This document shows, one piece after another, positions 25,717 through 38,204 of a DNA stretch of 64,000 nt. The translations under genes and the position numbers were made by a program. Numbering within the stretch: position 1 is the first letter of the stretch; each line of letters starts with the position of its first letter. The notes under the pieces are model-generated. The model made no database searches and had not been told where the DNA came from. It saw only the letters and a list, made by a program, of their open reading frames with translations. The stretch is from Piscicola geometra (Eukaryota > Annelida > Clitellata > Hirudinida > Piscicolidae), in the NCBI GenBank assembly GCA_943735955.1, contig OX030958.1:8367126-8431125 (forward strand), written 5' to 3'.

Positions 25717-28700
25717 TTTTAACGTTTAAAAGTAAACCTTCAGTTTAATCGAAACAAAGAGCAGAAATTTGTTATAATTTATATCATAAAATGTTGCATG
25801 CAATAATATGATTGCATATTAAAACAAATAAATGCTTTAAATTTTCCATTGAATTCTCACAAAATTTCTATAATGTTAGTCAAAAAAAGTAATTTAGAGA
25901 ACAATAATCTAGGTTTACCAAGTCTCATTAGAATACTGGCAAGATAAGATCACAAACAAAAATAAAGCAAAGAAAAAATAGTAGTTTATTGTTAAAATCA
26001 TCTTTCAAATACTTTGATAATATACAGGCCCTTGAATTTAAAAAATGTGCATTAAATACCACATAACCCTCTCATCTGCCGTTCCAAAGAGCCCACAAAT
26101 AAAAAACATATTTTAAAATCTTGGTGCAATAATTAAGATGCAAAAGCCAAGTTAAAGGCAAGACTTTGGAACAGATGGAAAACACGTTCAGAACGCAGAC
26201 GCCATGGGGAAGTTTGTTGGCCGCCTATGTCCCAGACGGGTCTAAACGTAATGATGGTGATTAAATATTTCTTGGAACTTTCAATATTTCATTTCATGTT
26301 TTACGATTTCACAAAATTAATTTAAAAAGACCTAAAGTGGACCATATTAAAACAATTACGTTTTCATCTTTAATACTTTAAAAAATTTCAATCTATTAAA
26401 ACTGAAACTATCTAAATAATTTGAATACAATTATAAAATATTAATAAGAAAAACGGACATACCTGTGTGTGTGCGTGTGTGTGTGTTTATTGCTGGGTTG
26501 TCTGGTTATTACATGTAAGCAGCCACCATGACATCTCACTGACCCCTTGACCCCAAGCATCTTTTTTACTAATTGTGGTAGCCTTTAAATGTTATAATAC
26601 TGTTATAATTTCTTTATTATATTTGTGCTTTTTGGCATAATTAAAAATATTATGTTGTTAAAGAATCAAAAACTACTTTCATTTTACACTAGCTCGTAAC
26701 TTATAAATTTCATATATTTTATTTGTTCAGCTATTTTTTTAAATCGCTAAAACTTGAAATAAATCATTTTCCGAGATAAGGACTTGAGATATAAGGATCG
26801 GTCCAGCGGGGAGCTGTGCATGGAGTTCTAGATATAGCATTTACTTCCAGGTGAGCATTGGCTGTGCTTGCAAGTGTGGACCTGACCGCAGGAGTGACGA
26901 AGACGATAAGCACACACCAAGTCCCATACATAACCGTGCCCGACACACATACCTCTGCATATACTTGTGTATGTGTGCTTATGCGTGTGAGAATGTGCGA
27001 ATGTATTTGTGGGTTTGCGTGGACTGGTGTTTATGGCGCTTGACCTATGGCAATCTTGCCTGTCGTTGTATCTGCTCCTGAGGCATCACTCTGCAGCCGA
27101 ATCTTCGTTTGTTTGACACATGCAATAACAATCATAACTGGAAGGAAACCTATCAATATATTAGCAATACCAATATTATTAACAATTAATATAATTTGAA
27201 TTAATAATAAAAAGATTATTAATTATAATTATAATAATAACAGGCAGTGTTAAGATGTTTCACAAGAATGATCGTGGTTAGGAATTTTGTTTTTAAATTC
27301 TAATTTAAATGTAATTTCATTATATTGTACACATACCAATAAACAATTCAAACGATAAAATCCAAAGAATGAAAAAGGCAAATAAAAACAGGCTTGAAAC
27401 AATTCAATAAACTTATTAGATTATCTTATAAAAAATCAACGAAACACTTGTAAAGAGAGCCTCAATACACGGCAGAGCGCTTATTTATGCAAATCACTCG
27501 ATAACGGATGCAGGAATGCCTGAAGGATTTTCTCACGACAAAAAAGTTTGATTGATGACGAGGCCTTCGAAACGTCTCAATGACTGCGTGCAGTCGTGGT
27601 TCCTGCTCCTCGTTCCAGCTTGTTTTCGGGGAGTTTAGCAATTCTTGAGTTAGTCTGGGATAGTGATTTAATGTAATTGTTTCATAAATAATGGTTTTTC
27701 CGATTATTTATTATTTTTAACGATTTTTTTTCCTTCTTGTATAAGTAAATGGTTGTTGTTGAAGATTTTCCACTATCCTTATTACGGTCTATAGTTTCCT
27801 GTGTTTTTTATTTTAAATTTTTACCTAATAAATTAATTAAAACGCTTTCTGTATTTGTGAATTCACACTTTTTTGAAAATACTCACTGTAAATGCAACTG
27901 TAATTCGGCTGACTTTTCGAATTAAACAGAATTTTTTCTGGAAGAGTGAGTCGACAACATATTTGACCTCTATATGATTTAGTATCTGTAAAAATGGGCA
28001 GATGATAATTATTTTTTAATACAAAAGCAATAAGCAATTTTTACATTAAAAAGTTTGACACATCTCATTATCTATGGATGCGTTTATGTTTCTACTTTTC
28101 TGCTCCTGATTTTCAAATGAGAGATTAAAATATTTTTTTCTTAATTAGAAAAAATTATTGATTTTTATAAATAATTCTAAAAATTAAATTCTTGGTTTAA
28201 TTCATATTTAAATGAGCTTCATTCGATAAGCTTACTCGTCTGACATTAAAGCGATGGGAAGGCATTTTGCTTTAAACTCGGTTATTCGAGAATGTGTTGC
28301 ATGAACGGGTCCAGAAAAACATGAAAAGTTGTTGGCAACTTCACAATAGATTTATTTAAATAGTTTTTGGAAACAAATAATTTTTATAATTGTAAGATCA
28401 AAAAGAATCTAAACAAAGAAAAAATAGCAAAGACAACAAGAGAAAGAGAATGAAATGTCTAGAAGGAGATCCAGGCTGACGCAAAAAGTCTAGTCGAGCT
28501 CTGAGACTCTTGTTAAACGTCAAGCGAAGCGAAAGTAATTAATGTGTTTCTAGACAGCAGACGATGCTTGATATATTCATCCATCCACCCTCCCCCTATC
28601 CATCCATATACCCTCTCTCAATCATTCATCCACCCTTTCTTATTCATTCATTTTCTATTCTCAAATCCATCCGTTCATCCACCACTCTTTTATTCAATTT

Positions 28701-31231
28701 TTATGAAATTTTCCACTTTTTTACGCATTCATTAATTTATATTTATCAAAAATCTGAAATATTATTTTATATTTCAATTAAAAGCTTAATTTAGACAACA
28801 TTTTTTCTTTTTTTTCAAGAACAATATATGCAGTGAGTAAAGTCTTCAGATATTTCATTCCACGAGCTTTCCTTCGTTTACCCACTTCGCTTCTTGCCCA
28901 CTCCCATTCTTCCTGTTCCTCATAGAGAAATCGCTACCTATTTCCAAATGTCACTTTTCTGTTTTGTAATTACAATAGACACTAGTCTTATTTACTTTCT
29001 TTAATATACTTTTATTATGTGATTAATTTTAAATCCATAAAACTATTATAATTCTAAATAATTTTGAATCGTCAGCAAGGCACTCATAATGAGAGTTTGA
29101 TTCTCGACATTGTTAAGATTTTCAAACTGAATACGATTATGCAATATGATACATTAGTATTCTTTGCTCTCTTCCAGCACTTCCTTTCGACTTAATAAGT
29201 TATTGATATAAAAAACCCAAAAAAATCAGTTTTTTTATTTTTTATATTAATAAAAATATTTTCTGTTTATTTTTTCAAAAACACAGAATATTTTTGTTAA
29301 GGCAAGTGCTTTTCGAGTATGCAGTCGAGAAGGCTTTTCAATTTGGACCCAAATCCCAAAGTAAATGCAGTGCCTCGACTTAATTAAGTCGATATGATAA
29401 TTATAAACTACTGGTAAGAAGTTAAACGCGCGCACACAAACACAAACACGAACATCCGCACATAAGCAAACGCACTGTCACCCAAACAAAATGAAGTTCA
29501 CCATCTTCTTCTCTTTTGAACACAAAAAGCATGGAACTGAGAAGGGTACATTTTCAGATACTTCAACAAGGAAATATGGTTACACGAGTGGTGGTCTTAT
29601 TGAGAGATCATACTTAGAGGCTGCAGAGGTGGACAGGGCTGTCATCTGCTGATTAATCCTCCCTCGATTCTCACACTTTGTGAACACCACTTGGAAACCT
29701 CCGAGGCTGCCATCTTGGAAACATTCACTTTGTTTTGCTGAATGTCCGCTTCTTGGAACATATAATCATTTTATTTCATTTTATTTCCTCACGTTATTCT
29801 TTTTCTTCCCATATTGTGCATGGCTCCTCTGAAGTATCAACGCACATCAAAGATATAATTGAATGAAAATATTAAATAAGTATAAAAAATATATAAATTT
29901 TTAAAATTAAAAAATTAAAAGGATAAAGAACAGATTAGATAAAATAGATGAAAACTGAGCAAATAGTTCGATCCAGCCTTTAAATGTTTTATAAAAAATG
30001 TATTCATGTAAATACTGTTCAACAATAAAAAACCTTTTCAATTCACACAAAAAACAATAAATATAAATCTAACCAAACAAATGTATCAGTAATTTAGTGA
30101 CTTTATCAGAACTGAATAAGCACTACCCAATAGGACATTTCAATCAAGCGATCCTCGATTCCTATAGGCTGCAGATTGAAGACGTTCAGCTTCACCAAAC
30201 TTTCCAACCAACCGCCTTTGAGTCCATGAATTCTTGATCGACGTTCGAAACTTTGGTGTTTGATGCCTTATTTAAGTCACTCATTGTCGCATCTTGTCGA
30301 TCCAATTAAAGTCACGTTCTTCCGCTGGCATATCTCGAATACTTGGAAACTGCTTCAATTATTTCGGTTCTTTTTAAATGAAGGCAAGAGAGTATATCTT
30401 CGAGGGACACTGATTGGACTTTTTAGCTTGAATTGAGGTGACTTTTATTTGATTCAATTTATTTATTTATTCATTTTCATTTCCAAAACCATACGATTTT
30501 GAAGCGTAATTATTTTGTAAAGTCGATGTATAAACTCAAGTTTCAACTGTAATCTATGGAGCATTGTCCAAGAGTAAACTTACAGAAAACAATGCAATCT
30601 CAGTCCAATCTTCTAATTAGACTGCTTTATTGTGTATTAAGAAAAGAGTTTTTTTCAAAAATAACTGATCAAAAAGTAACAAAAATATTAAACAAGCAAT
30701 TACTAAAGAAAATCAAAAACAATAAAAATTTCAATCCTATTCAAACGGTTCAAAGGATCACGATTTTCCCGACAAAACTTTTTTTCTTTGTCAAAATCTC
30801 TCATCAAAAGAGGGCATTGTCTTTCGCTAACTGGAAGTCTCAAGCGTTTAACAAGCATTGAGTTTTGAAGACCTAATTGCTGGAGCTGTAGCATTGTCAG
30901 GCCGTAATGATGCCTCTAATAGGCCTTATCAAGCATTTGTGCGTGCATTCGAGAGCGCCTGACTGCGAGAGTAACTGACTTGAAAGATTTATCGCTCTGT
31001 TGACAAGGAAAGTGTTTGGATTTAAGGTTATTTATTGGCATTTCTTCATAGGCGGGTATTTAATGCTGAAGAGTTATGGCGAAGGTTCTATCTATGCCGA
31101 TCTCTTTTCAATGATCATGAGCTATAAATTATGAAAGGCTCTCAAAACAGCAAACAAATTGAAAAATCAAACATCTTTATTCATTTGAATAACTCAAAAA
31201 ATACCACTAATTATTCCAGCAGTCCACCACA
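25717..31231. other. gene-poor region
   Basis: No supported gene. A GT-rich patch lies at about 26462-26490 and CATCCATCCACC-like low-complexity DNA at about 28576-28690. A 60-codon minus-strand frame at 26764-26946 begins with a hydrophobic stretch and ends Gly-Lys-stop; it is discussed under findings but not called as a gene. The last ~2 kb may hold regulatory DNA of the zinc-finger gene. Confidence 0.5.
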
Positions 31232-33457
31232 ATGGAAAGCAGCAGTGAGTTGGAAACAGCGATGAACTACGACATGAACTCCCGGCAGCAGACCAGCCCA
31301 GAGAGCCACAACAGCCACTTTAACCACGTCTGCAGTGACTGCAACAAGAGCTTTTCGACTCCAAGCGGTCTTAAGCAGCATCGACACATCCACGAAACCT
31401 ACAAGCCCTTCAAGTGTGACTCGTGCAGCAAGTCTTACACGCAGTTCTCGAACCTGTGTCGCCACCGCAGAATGCACGCTTCGTGCCGCCAACAGAGCAC
31501 CTGCTTCAAGTGCGGACAGGCCTTCCAGAACTCTGCCTCTTTCGTCAAACATCGACGCTTCTGCACCAGAGTGGTCCGCAAAAACTCGCCATGCTTCGAG
31601 GCTTTCTACTTGAACAACTGCGCTATCAAAGCATCATTCGAGAAAGAATCTTTCAATCCTTCGATATTTTTGCAAAACCAACATCCAAACCACAACGACT
31701 CTTCCTTCAACACTTTTCCGTGGATTTCCGATAAAAAGATGCCCTTTCAAACTCCATTCATTCATCCCCTTTCATTCACTGCTCATTCAATGTGTTCCCC
31801 GTTCACTCGTCCAACCATGGTTCCTCTTCCTTCTTGCCATCCATCTTCGACACAACCGCCTTTCCCTCCACAGCCATCTCCTTCAGTAGACACTGCTTCT
31901 GAGTCGTTCAAACAGTTTCTTCTTTCTAAAAATTTCATTGAAAATTACGAGAACATCTACAAAACTCTGCACTTGAATTGCTACAATCAATCCTTCAAAA
32001 AATCGATCGACACAAACCTTCATAATCTAATCAACTCTTCTTTCAACCCAGTCTTGAACACACCCATCCACCCCTCAAGCATGCCTCCGAACCTCGCTAA
32101 ATCCAATTATCTCAACTTCATATCTTCATTGTCTCCCATGCGACCATTCAACCTCCCATCCTTCTTCAAACAATTCTCAAACTTTGAAACGCCGAAGAGC
32201 TCTGTGGACCGTGAAGATGAAGTCGACGTTGACGATGTCAGTGAAGGAAACGATGAAAGTCGGGAAGAAGTAACGTCCGAAAATGAATCAAAAAGTGAAA
32301 TACTTTTCAATGAGCACGCTACAAACAACCCTGATACACTCCATGCACGCAGTCGTGGTCTCAGAGATGCTGGCAATGGTGGGTTTATGGAGAAAAGTGC
32401 CAGAGGTGTCGAAAGCAATCAAACATTCGATAGAAACTTCAAAAAGAGTGAAGCTTTCAGAATTGATTACGATGGAAATAGGCAGGAGTACAAGAGCAGG
32501 AGTAAGTGTGATGTTATCTGTAGTCTCAAGTCCACTGATAATTGCATTAAAGTGGATGGCAGAGATCCGCCTGATACGGACATTGAGGTAAAAGGAAACC
32601 ATCCAGATAAAAGGGAACTTTCAGATACAACCCAAAATGCCGTCAATTTTGTGGACCAGAAAACAATGGAATATGAAAACGAATACCGAAAAATGAGCCA
32701 AAAATGGAACAAAAGAGTCTATAACTGTGAAGAGCTAAAAATGAGAATATCAAAAAGTGTCAATTTAGATGTGAAAGCAGTGCCTTCGAAAGAAAGTGAA
32801 AAGACGAAAAGCTGCAAGGCACCTCAGCCCTTGGACCTGAGTAGGAAGGTGGAGGGGTCGTACATGATAAGTAATCTCCTTTGTGATAAGAGCTCCAAGG
32901 AGGCAGATAAGGTGGATGATGTTGGTAGTGAAATGAGAAATGATGAAAAGTTTAGAAAGGAAGTAAACTATATGATTTGTGAGCAGTACAAGAATGGAGA
33001 GATGGGTGATCGCAAGAATGGAAGCGCTAATGATTCCAAGAAAGAAGCTGACTCGAGCACGGAAGTCTACGGACGTTTCAAAGAAAAAAATAAAAAAGGA
33101 TATGATAATTCAGCTCCGAAAGAGAAGAAAACAGCTAAAGAAAAAATGAGGTTTAAATTTTTGGCGAAAACCTTTAAACACAACGAAAGGAGCTCTTCGC
33201 GACAGCTGTACAGACACAGACAGGCGCAAAAAAGGATGCTTCTCAGTCGAGGATGTCTCTCAACACACCGCTGCAAGTTCTGCGACAAGGTGTTTCCCAG
33301 GTCGGCGAATCTGACGCGTCATTTGCGCACGCACACCGGTGAACAGCCCTACAAGTGCCGACAGTGCCAGCGAGGCTTCAGCATCTCCTCGAATATGCAG
33401 CGACACATGAAGAATGTCCACAAGGATCCTTGTGCCAACATTTATTACACTCCATAA
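31232..33457 (+). CDS. C2H2 zinc-finger transcription factor, MECOM(EVI1)/PRDM16/hamlet type
   Basis: A DNA-binding regulator, nuclear by inference. 741 residues in one exon. Three N-terminal fingers at residues 34-54, 62-82 and 91-111 (the last C2HC) contain [10 protein letters not shown] and [15 protein letters not shown], near-identical to EVI1/PRDM16 fingers. Two C-terminal fingers at 681-701 and 709-730 ([20 protein letters not shown] and [15 protein letters not shown]) are the hallmark pair of the same family. Between them is a long low-conservation region carrying PLDLS at residues 533-537, the consensus CtBP co-repressor motif that EVI1 also uses. There is no PR/SET domain, and the third C-terminal finger of EVI1 is absent: a stop follows 11 residues after the second. 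ATTATTCCAG just before the ATG is a possible splice acceptor, so an upstream exon cannot be excluded. Poly(A) signal AATAAA at 33810. Confidence 0.87.
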   Translation: MESSSELETAMNYDMNSRQQTSPESHNSHFNHVCSDCNKSFSTPSGLKQHRHIHETYKPFKCDSCSKSYTQFSNLCRHRRMHASCRQQSTCFKCGQAFQNSASFVKHRRFCTRVVRKNSPCFEAFYLNNCAIKASFEKESFNPSIFLQNQHPNHNDSSFNTFPWISDKKMPFQTPFIHPLSFTAHSMCSPFTRPTMVPLPSCHPSSTQPPFPPQPSPSVDTASESFKQFLLSKNFIENYENIYKTLHLNCYNQSFKKSIDTNLHNLINSSFNPVLNTPIHPSSMPPNLAKSNYLNFISSLSPMRPFNLPSFFKQFSNFETPKSSVDREDEVDVDDVSEGNDESREEVTSENESKSEILFNEHATNNPDTLHARSRGLRDAGNGGFMEKSARGVESNQTFDRNFKKSEAFRIDYDGNRQEYKSRSKCDVICSLKSTDNCIKVDGRDPPDTDIEVKGNHPDKRELSDTTQNAVNFVDQKTMEYENEYRKMSQKWNKRVYNCEELKMRISKSVNLDVKAVPSKESEKTKSCKAPQPLDLSRKVEGSYMISNLLCDKSSKEADKVDDVGSEMRNDEKFRKEVNYMICEQYKNGEMGDRKNGSANDSKKEADSSTEVYGRFKEKNKKGYDNSAPKEKKTAKEKMRFKFLAKTFKHNERSSSRQLYRHRQAQKRMLLSRGCLSTHRCKFCDKVFPRSANLTRHLRTHTGEQPYKCRQCQRGFSISSNMQRHMKNVHKDPCANIYYTP

Positions 33458-36400
33458 TCGAAAAACTAGTTTTAGAAAATTTAGAACTATAAAGTCTGTT
33501 AAAATATTAGATTATGAACTTGTTTTTTGAGTTTTTTGTGTCGTTATTATCAGTTTCAGACACTACAGGAACGTTGATATTACGTAATCATAGAGCTAGT
33601 TGAAAAGGACACTTGTCCGATACTTATGCCTATTATTCGGTGTTTCACTTCATGACATTTTAATTCTATAAAACGTAAAATACCGTGATCTTTGGACATC
33701 CACAATGTTAAGGCATCATCCTTTTTAGAAAAATCATTGATTTTTTACCCTTTTTTCATGCCTAATTTGTTTAACTGTTTATTTTAAAAATCTTATGCTT
33801 ATGGCAGCTAATAAAAAATCTTTAAAATAGGAATTATGTTTTCAGTCATATATTAAAATAAGTATATTAAAATGTCTGAAGAGGCAGGTATTTTACGACA
33901 CTCCTAGATATTGGAAAACTATGCCTTGAAAACTTGGCTTCTTAAATGATTGAAAAACATTTTTTCTCGTAAATCTTTTAACTTATCAGAGCATTTGCTT
34001 TAAAAAAGAAGAATGGAAGTGATTATCGTGCTTAATTATTCTCATGAATGTCGACACCAAGTTTGAGAACTCGCCATGACAAATACACACGTATTAATTC
34101 AAGTCACTCGAGCACATTTCCTCCTTGCATTTATGTCGTAGGCCATTTCTCATTTTTTCCTTCGATTTGGGAATACGACCAAAACTTTTTTTCGTTTAAA
34201 AAAAAGTATATTTTAATCTAAATTTCAGTCTTAATACCCTCAGAAGGTCCCTAGGAAGATGGCTTTGTGGCTTAGAATGCAATGAATTTAGAAGAATTAT
34301 TCAAATTTATGATTGATTAAATCAGGTCATTTGGTGAAGCTGTTAATTTAATATCGAGTGTTCTAGTTTAAAGGCCAAATCTTCAAGTAACTGCAACAAA
34401 AGTGACATCTAATAAAGAAGTTAGCCTTCTTACCACAAAAAAGTAGTTACTCATCGATTGCTTGCTGCAAGAATGTATTCTAGTTTCTTTTTATAAAATT
34501 ATTTTAGTATGAGGCCTAATCTACATTAACCAAAAGACATGCAAATCAATGTTTTTCATTATATTCTATAATTTATCGATATTTCAAAGATCAAATTAGA
34601 AATCCAGAAGAAGGATGGTTTTATTGGTGTTAGGAGAGCTCATGCGTCTTCAATGCGTATAAATTTAAAAAATTCACAAAGCACTTGAAATTAGGTTATG
34701 TTAAAGATAAATGAACAAATCGACAATCGAAGCAAAGCCCATGACAGCTTTTAATGGACATAGCACATCGACAAAGCAGTGTCTTATCTGGCCAACAATG
34801 TGCCCTTCAGAGTAATTTATCGACGAGAAAGCTCTTTAATACACCATCCACCACGGCAATCCCTCATTCTCGAGGCCTTTGTGCGTGCTGTCAGGCGATC
34901 ATAAGCTAACTACATTTCACTTTGACGTTAGCTAGTTCATCCTTAATGCCGTTGTTAGTTGTTTCATTAGCTTTAAATGTCAAATAAAAAGTTTATTTTT
35001 TAAAACCTTCACTTACATACAACCTGCACCCAATCGAAAATTATTTTCTCACAAATATATACAAAGGCATACAACAACATACAGACACAAACAGAAACAC
35101 TCAAAAGCATACAGACATACAAAAAAGAGCAGGTAGGGTGCAGTTAGGAATGGTGGTTCTTTGAAGAAGCAGTCAGTTTGCCTGCAGCGCCATCATATTC
35201 CTCCTTGTGTGTCGTGCTAGGTGGAGGAGGTCCTTGTAAAGTTCATACTTTTGATTGATTTATTACTAAAACATATGTTTGCAAAAAAATATATTGATAA
35301 AAAAAACATGAATCAATCTATTAAAACCGTTGAAAATAGATTATATATTTTAAACTTTTTCTTTTTTTTTTCAAAAAATCGAAAAGCTCAATTCAGTTTG
35401 CAATCCACTCAACCGCCCACCACACTACAATCACTACGTTTGACTTCCACTCTTCATTCCATGCAACCTTTCATCTGTCAGGCTTTGATGCTGGCGTAGT
35501 TAGTGCTGCACACATTCTTAGTGTGCGCTACAAGAAGATAGTCATACAAAAGTTCTCACACATTCTAGATTCATTTACATATTCGACTGAATTTGTATTT
35601 ACATAGCAATGAAAAAACTAGTGGGTTTAATGTATTATGCATTTTTGCGTGGGTTACTGAGTTCTTGCGGAATCTGCATAGAATGGTAGTCATCGAGTAT
35701 GGAATACACTTTAAAAGATATAAATAATATCTTTAGACCTCTTTTTAATGCAAACTCTTTATTATTTATTATAAAACCACCATGACTAATACGTACACGA
35801 ACAAACACACAGAGACACGAACGAAGAAAGATTGATTTAATGACGAGTGATTTAGCAGGCGTCTGAATCGGTTCCACTGGGAATCGAAATCGAGACTTGG
35901 ACACTGACGCTAAACGGAAGGCCCCTCCCCCTGTGTTTGACATTCCAGCTTTGTAGGAGTCTCGTTGTAGGAATGCCAGTGAAATATTTAGAGATATGTA
36001 CGAAAAAACAATTGTGTGCATTAAACCTTTTGGACTAAAAAGGGATTTAACTCAACGTTAGAATTTTTCCTATGCTTGCGAAAAAACCACGTCATGACGA
36101 GTCATTTAACTTTGAAAATGAAGCAATGTAGGGTATATGTGGATGAAGACCTACTTGAAATTTGAAACAAAGGCTAGTAAGTGGTCACCACTTTTTAGAT
36201 GTAATTGTAAGCAATTAACGGCAATTGATACTTCTCATTGGAATGCAATGTCAACTATGAAAAAATCTGGCTAGCATGGAGTGACCACGAAATGAATAAT
36301 TAAAACGTAATTAAAAAAGTTTAATAAAAAAAATATTTTGATAATCTGATAACAAAACTTATTTTTAGGTTTTGTTTTAATTATTTTAAATTGCGAGAGT

Positions 36401-36676
36401 TAGTCAAACTTCAACAAACGATAACTTTAACTCCAAGTGACGGAATTTAAAAGCCGGAAAAGAGTTTTTCGACTTTCTGTGCAATTGTGCTATTATAATT
36501 TATCTTGCATAATTCACAGTTTTTGTTTATACTTGTAGGAAAATATATTCTTCAAGGTTATATATTTGAAAGTTTCAGAGGCTTATAAATTATAAGTTAT
36601 AATGTAAAAAATACTTAATTATTAATCACATAAGCTTAAAGATAATTATCCTATTTTTTTAAAATTTAATAAGATT
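33458..36676. other. gene-poor region
   Basis: 3' UTR of the zinc-finger gene to about 33.83 kb, then AT-rich sequence without recognised exons up to the fumarase start. Small frames at 35221-35499 and 35635-36021 show no domain. Confidence 0.55.
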
Positions 36677-38024
36677 ATGTCAAGAAACTATCTGAGATTG
36701 TTGAAGGGAGTAGGAAGATGTAGCCGTTTAGACATCAGAATGATGGCGGCTGTGAAGCCATTCAAATACCAGGAAGTTCTTGAAATGTCCAAAAAGCCTG
36801 ATGTTGAATGGAAAAAACTTTCAAGTATTCTATTATTCTATTGAAACATAGATGCATATCTTTTGAAATTAATTTCTTGAGATTCAATAATTATTTTAAA
36901 ACTGAAAGTCGATTTTTAAAACCTTTTACAGGCGAATACGTAAGCACAGTTCAAGCAGACGGAAAAGAGATCCTTAAAGTGAAAGGAGAGGCTCTGACAC
37001 TGCTGGCTCAGCAGGCATTCGTTGACGTTTCACATCTTCTTCGCAGCTCCCATCTTGAAGTGTGTACTAGCACTTGAATAATCCACTAAATAAGCTTGAA
37101 TTCTGGTGTATTAAAATCAAAAACTAGTCAAATACACATCTCCAAGCTTATGAACCCTCACTGACCTCTCACACCACGCACAGTCAATGGCAAAGATCTT
37201 TAAAGACCCTGAATCTTCCAGCAATGATCGCTTCGTTGCTCTGGAACTGCTCAAGAATGCCAATGTTGCTGCATCCATGGTGCTGCCTGGATGTCAAGAC
37301 ACCGGAACTGCCATCTGCATGGGTTTATTTTGTTTTATTTGTGCTGTTTAAAGTAGAATAATAATATTATTAATATTAGTCTAGTAATAATATTTTTATA
37401 ATATTAATAGTAAAATTAGTATAGTAAGTACTCTTCAATGAAGAGTGCTTACTATCTTCATATCTAGAGTATTTCACGATTACCATGGAAACGACAACAG
37501 GCAAGAAAGGAGAGTATGTGTGGGTGGAGGGCAGGGACGAGGAGGCCATTTCGAAGGGCATCTACAACACATACACCTCTCACAACCTCCGCTACTCACA
37601 AGTTACTCTTGATAACACTTTTAAAAAATTTGGTAATGATAATTTAATAGGATAAATAGTCAAATGAATGAATAAAATAATAACAAGGTAAGTCTTCCTT
37701 TTCGAAAAATAATAATTTAATAGTTAAATAATAAAATAAACAAACAATATTTGAATAAATTAAATTTTCCCTCTCACACAGCATCGTAATCTTTTTCATC
37801 ACACGCAAGGTGGCGCCCCTGGACATGTTCAAGGAGGCGAACACTGGCACGAACCTTCCAGCGCAGATCGAGTTGTACTCCGTGCCTGGGAACGAGTACT
37901 TCTTCCAGTTCATCGCCAAGGGTATGTGGTGGAATGAGAGAGAGAGAGAGGGGAAGAAGAAAGTGAGGGGAACGCTTTGGTTCGTTATTGATTTAAGCCG
38001 CTCAAAAATTCTATCGTTTCTGCA

Positions 38025-38055
<31 letters not shown>

Positions 38056-38162
38056 CCTTGCCAATAATGATGATGACGATGATGATGACCTTTCCAATGA
38101 TGATGATGATGATGATGATGACCTTTCCAATGATGATGATGATGACGATGATGACCTTTCCA

Positions 38163-38204
<42 letters not shown>

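Noticed and set aside
35221..36021. Frames of 92 and 128 codons
   Set aside because: No domain, no splice partners, composition like the surrounding intergenic DNA.
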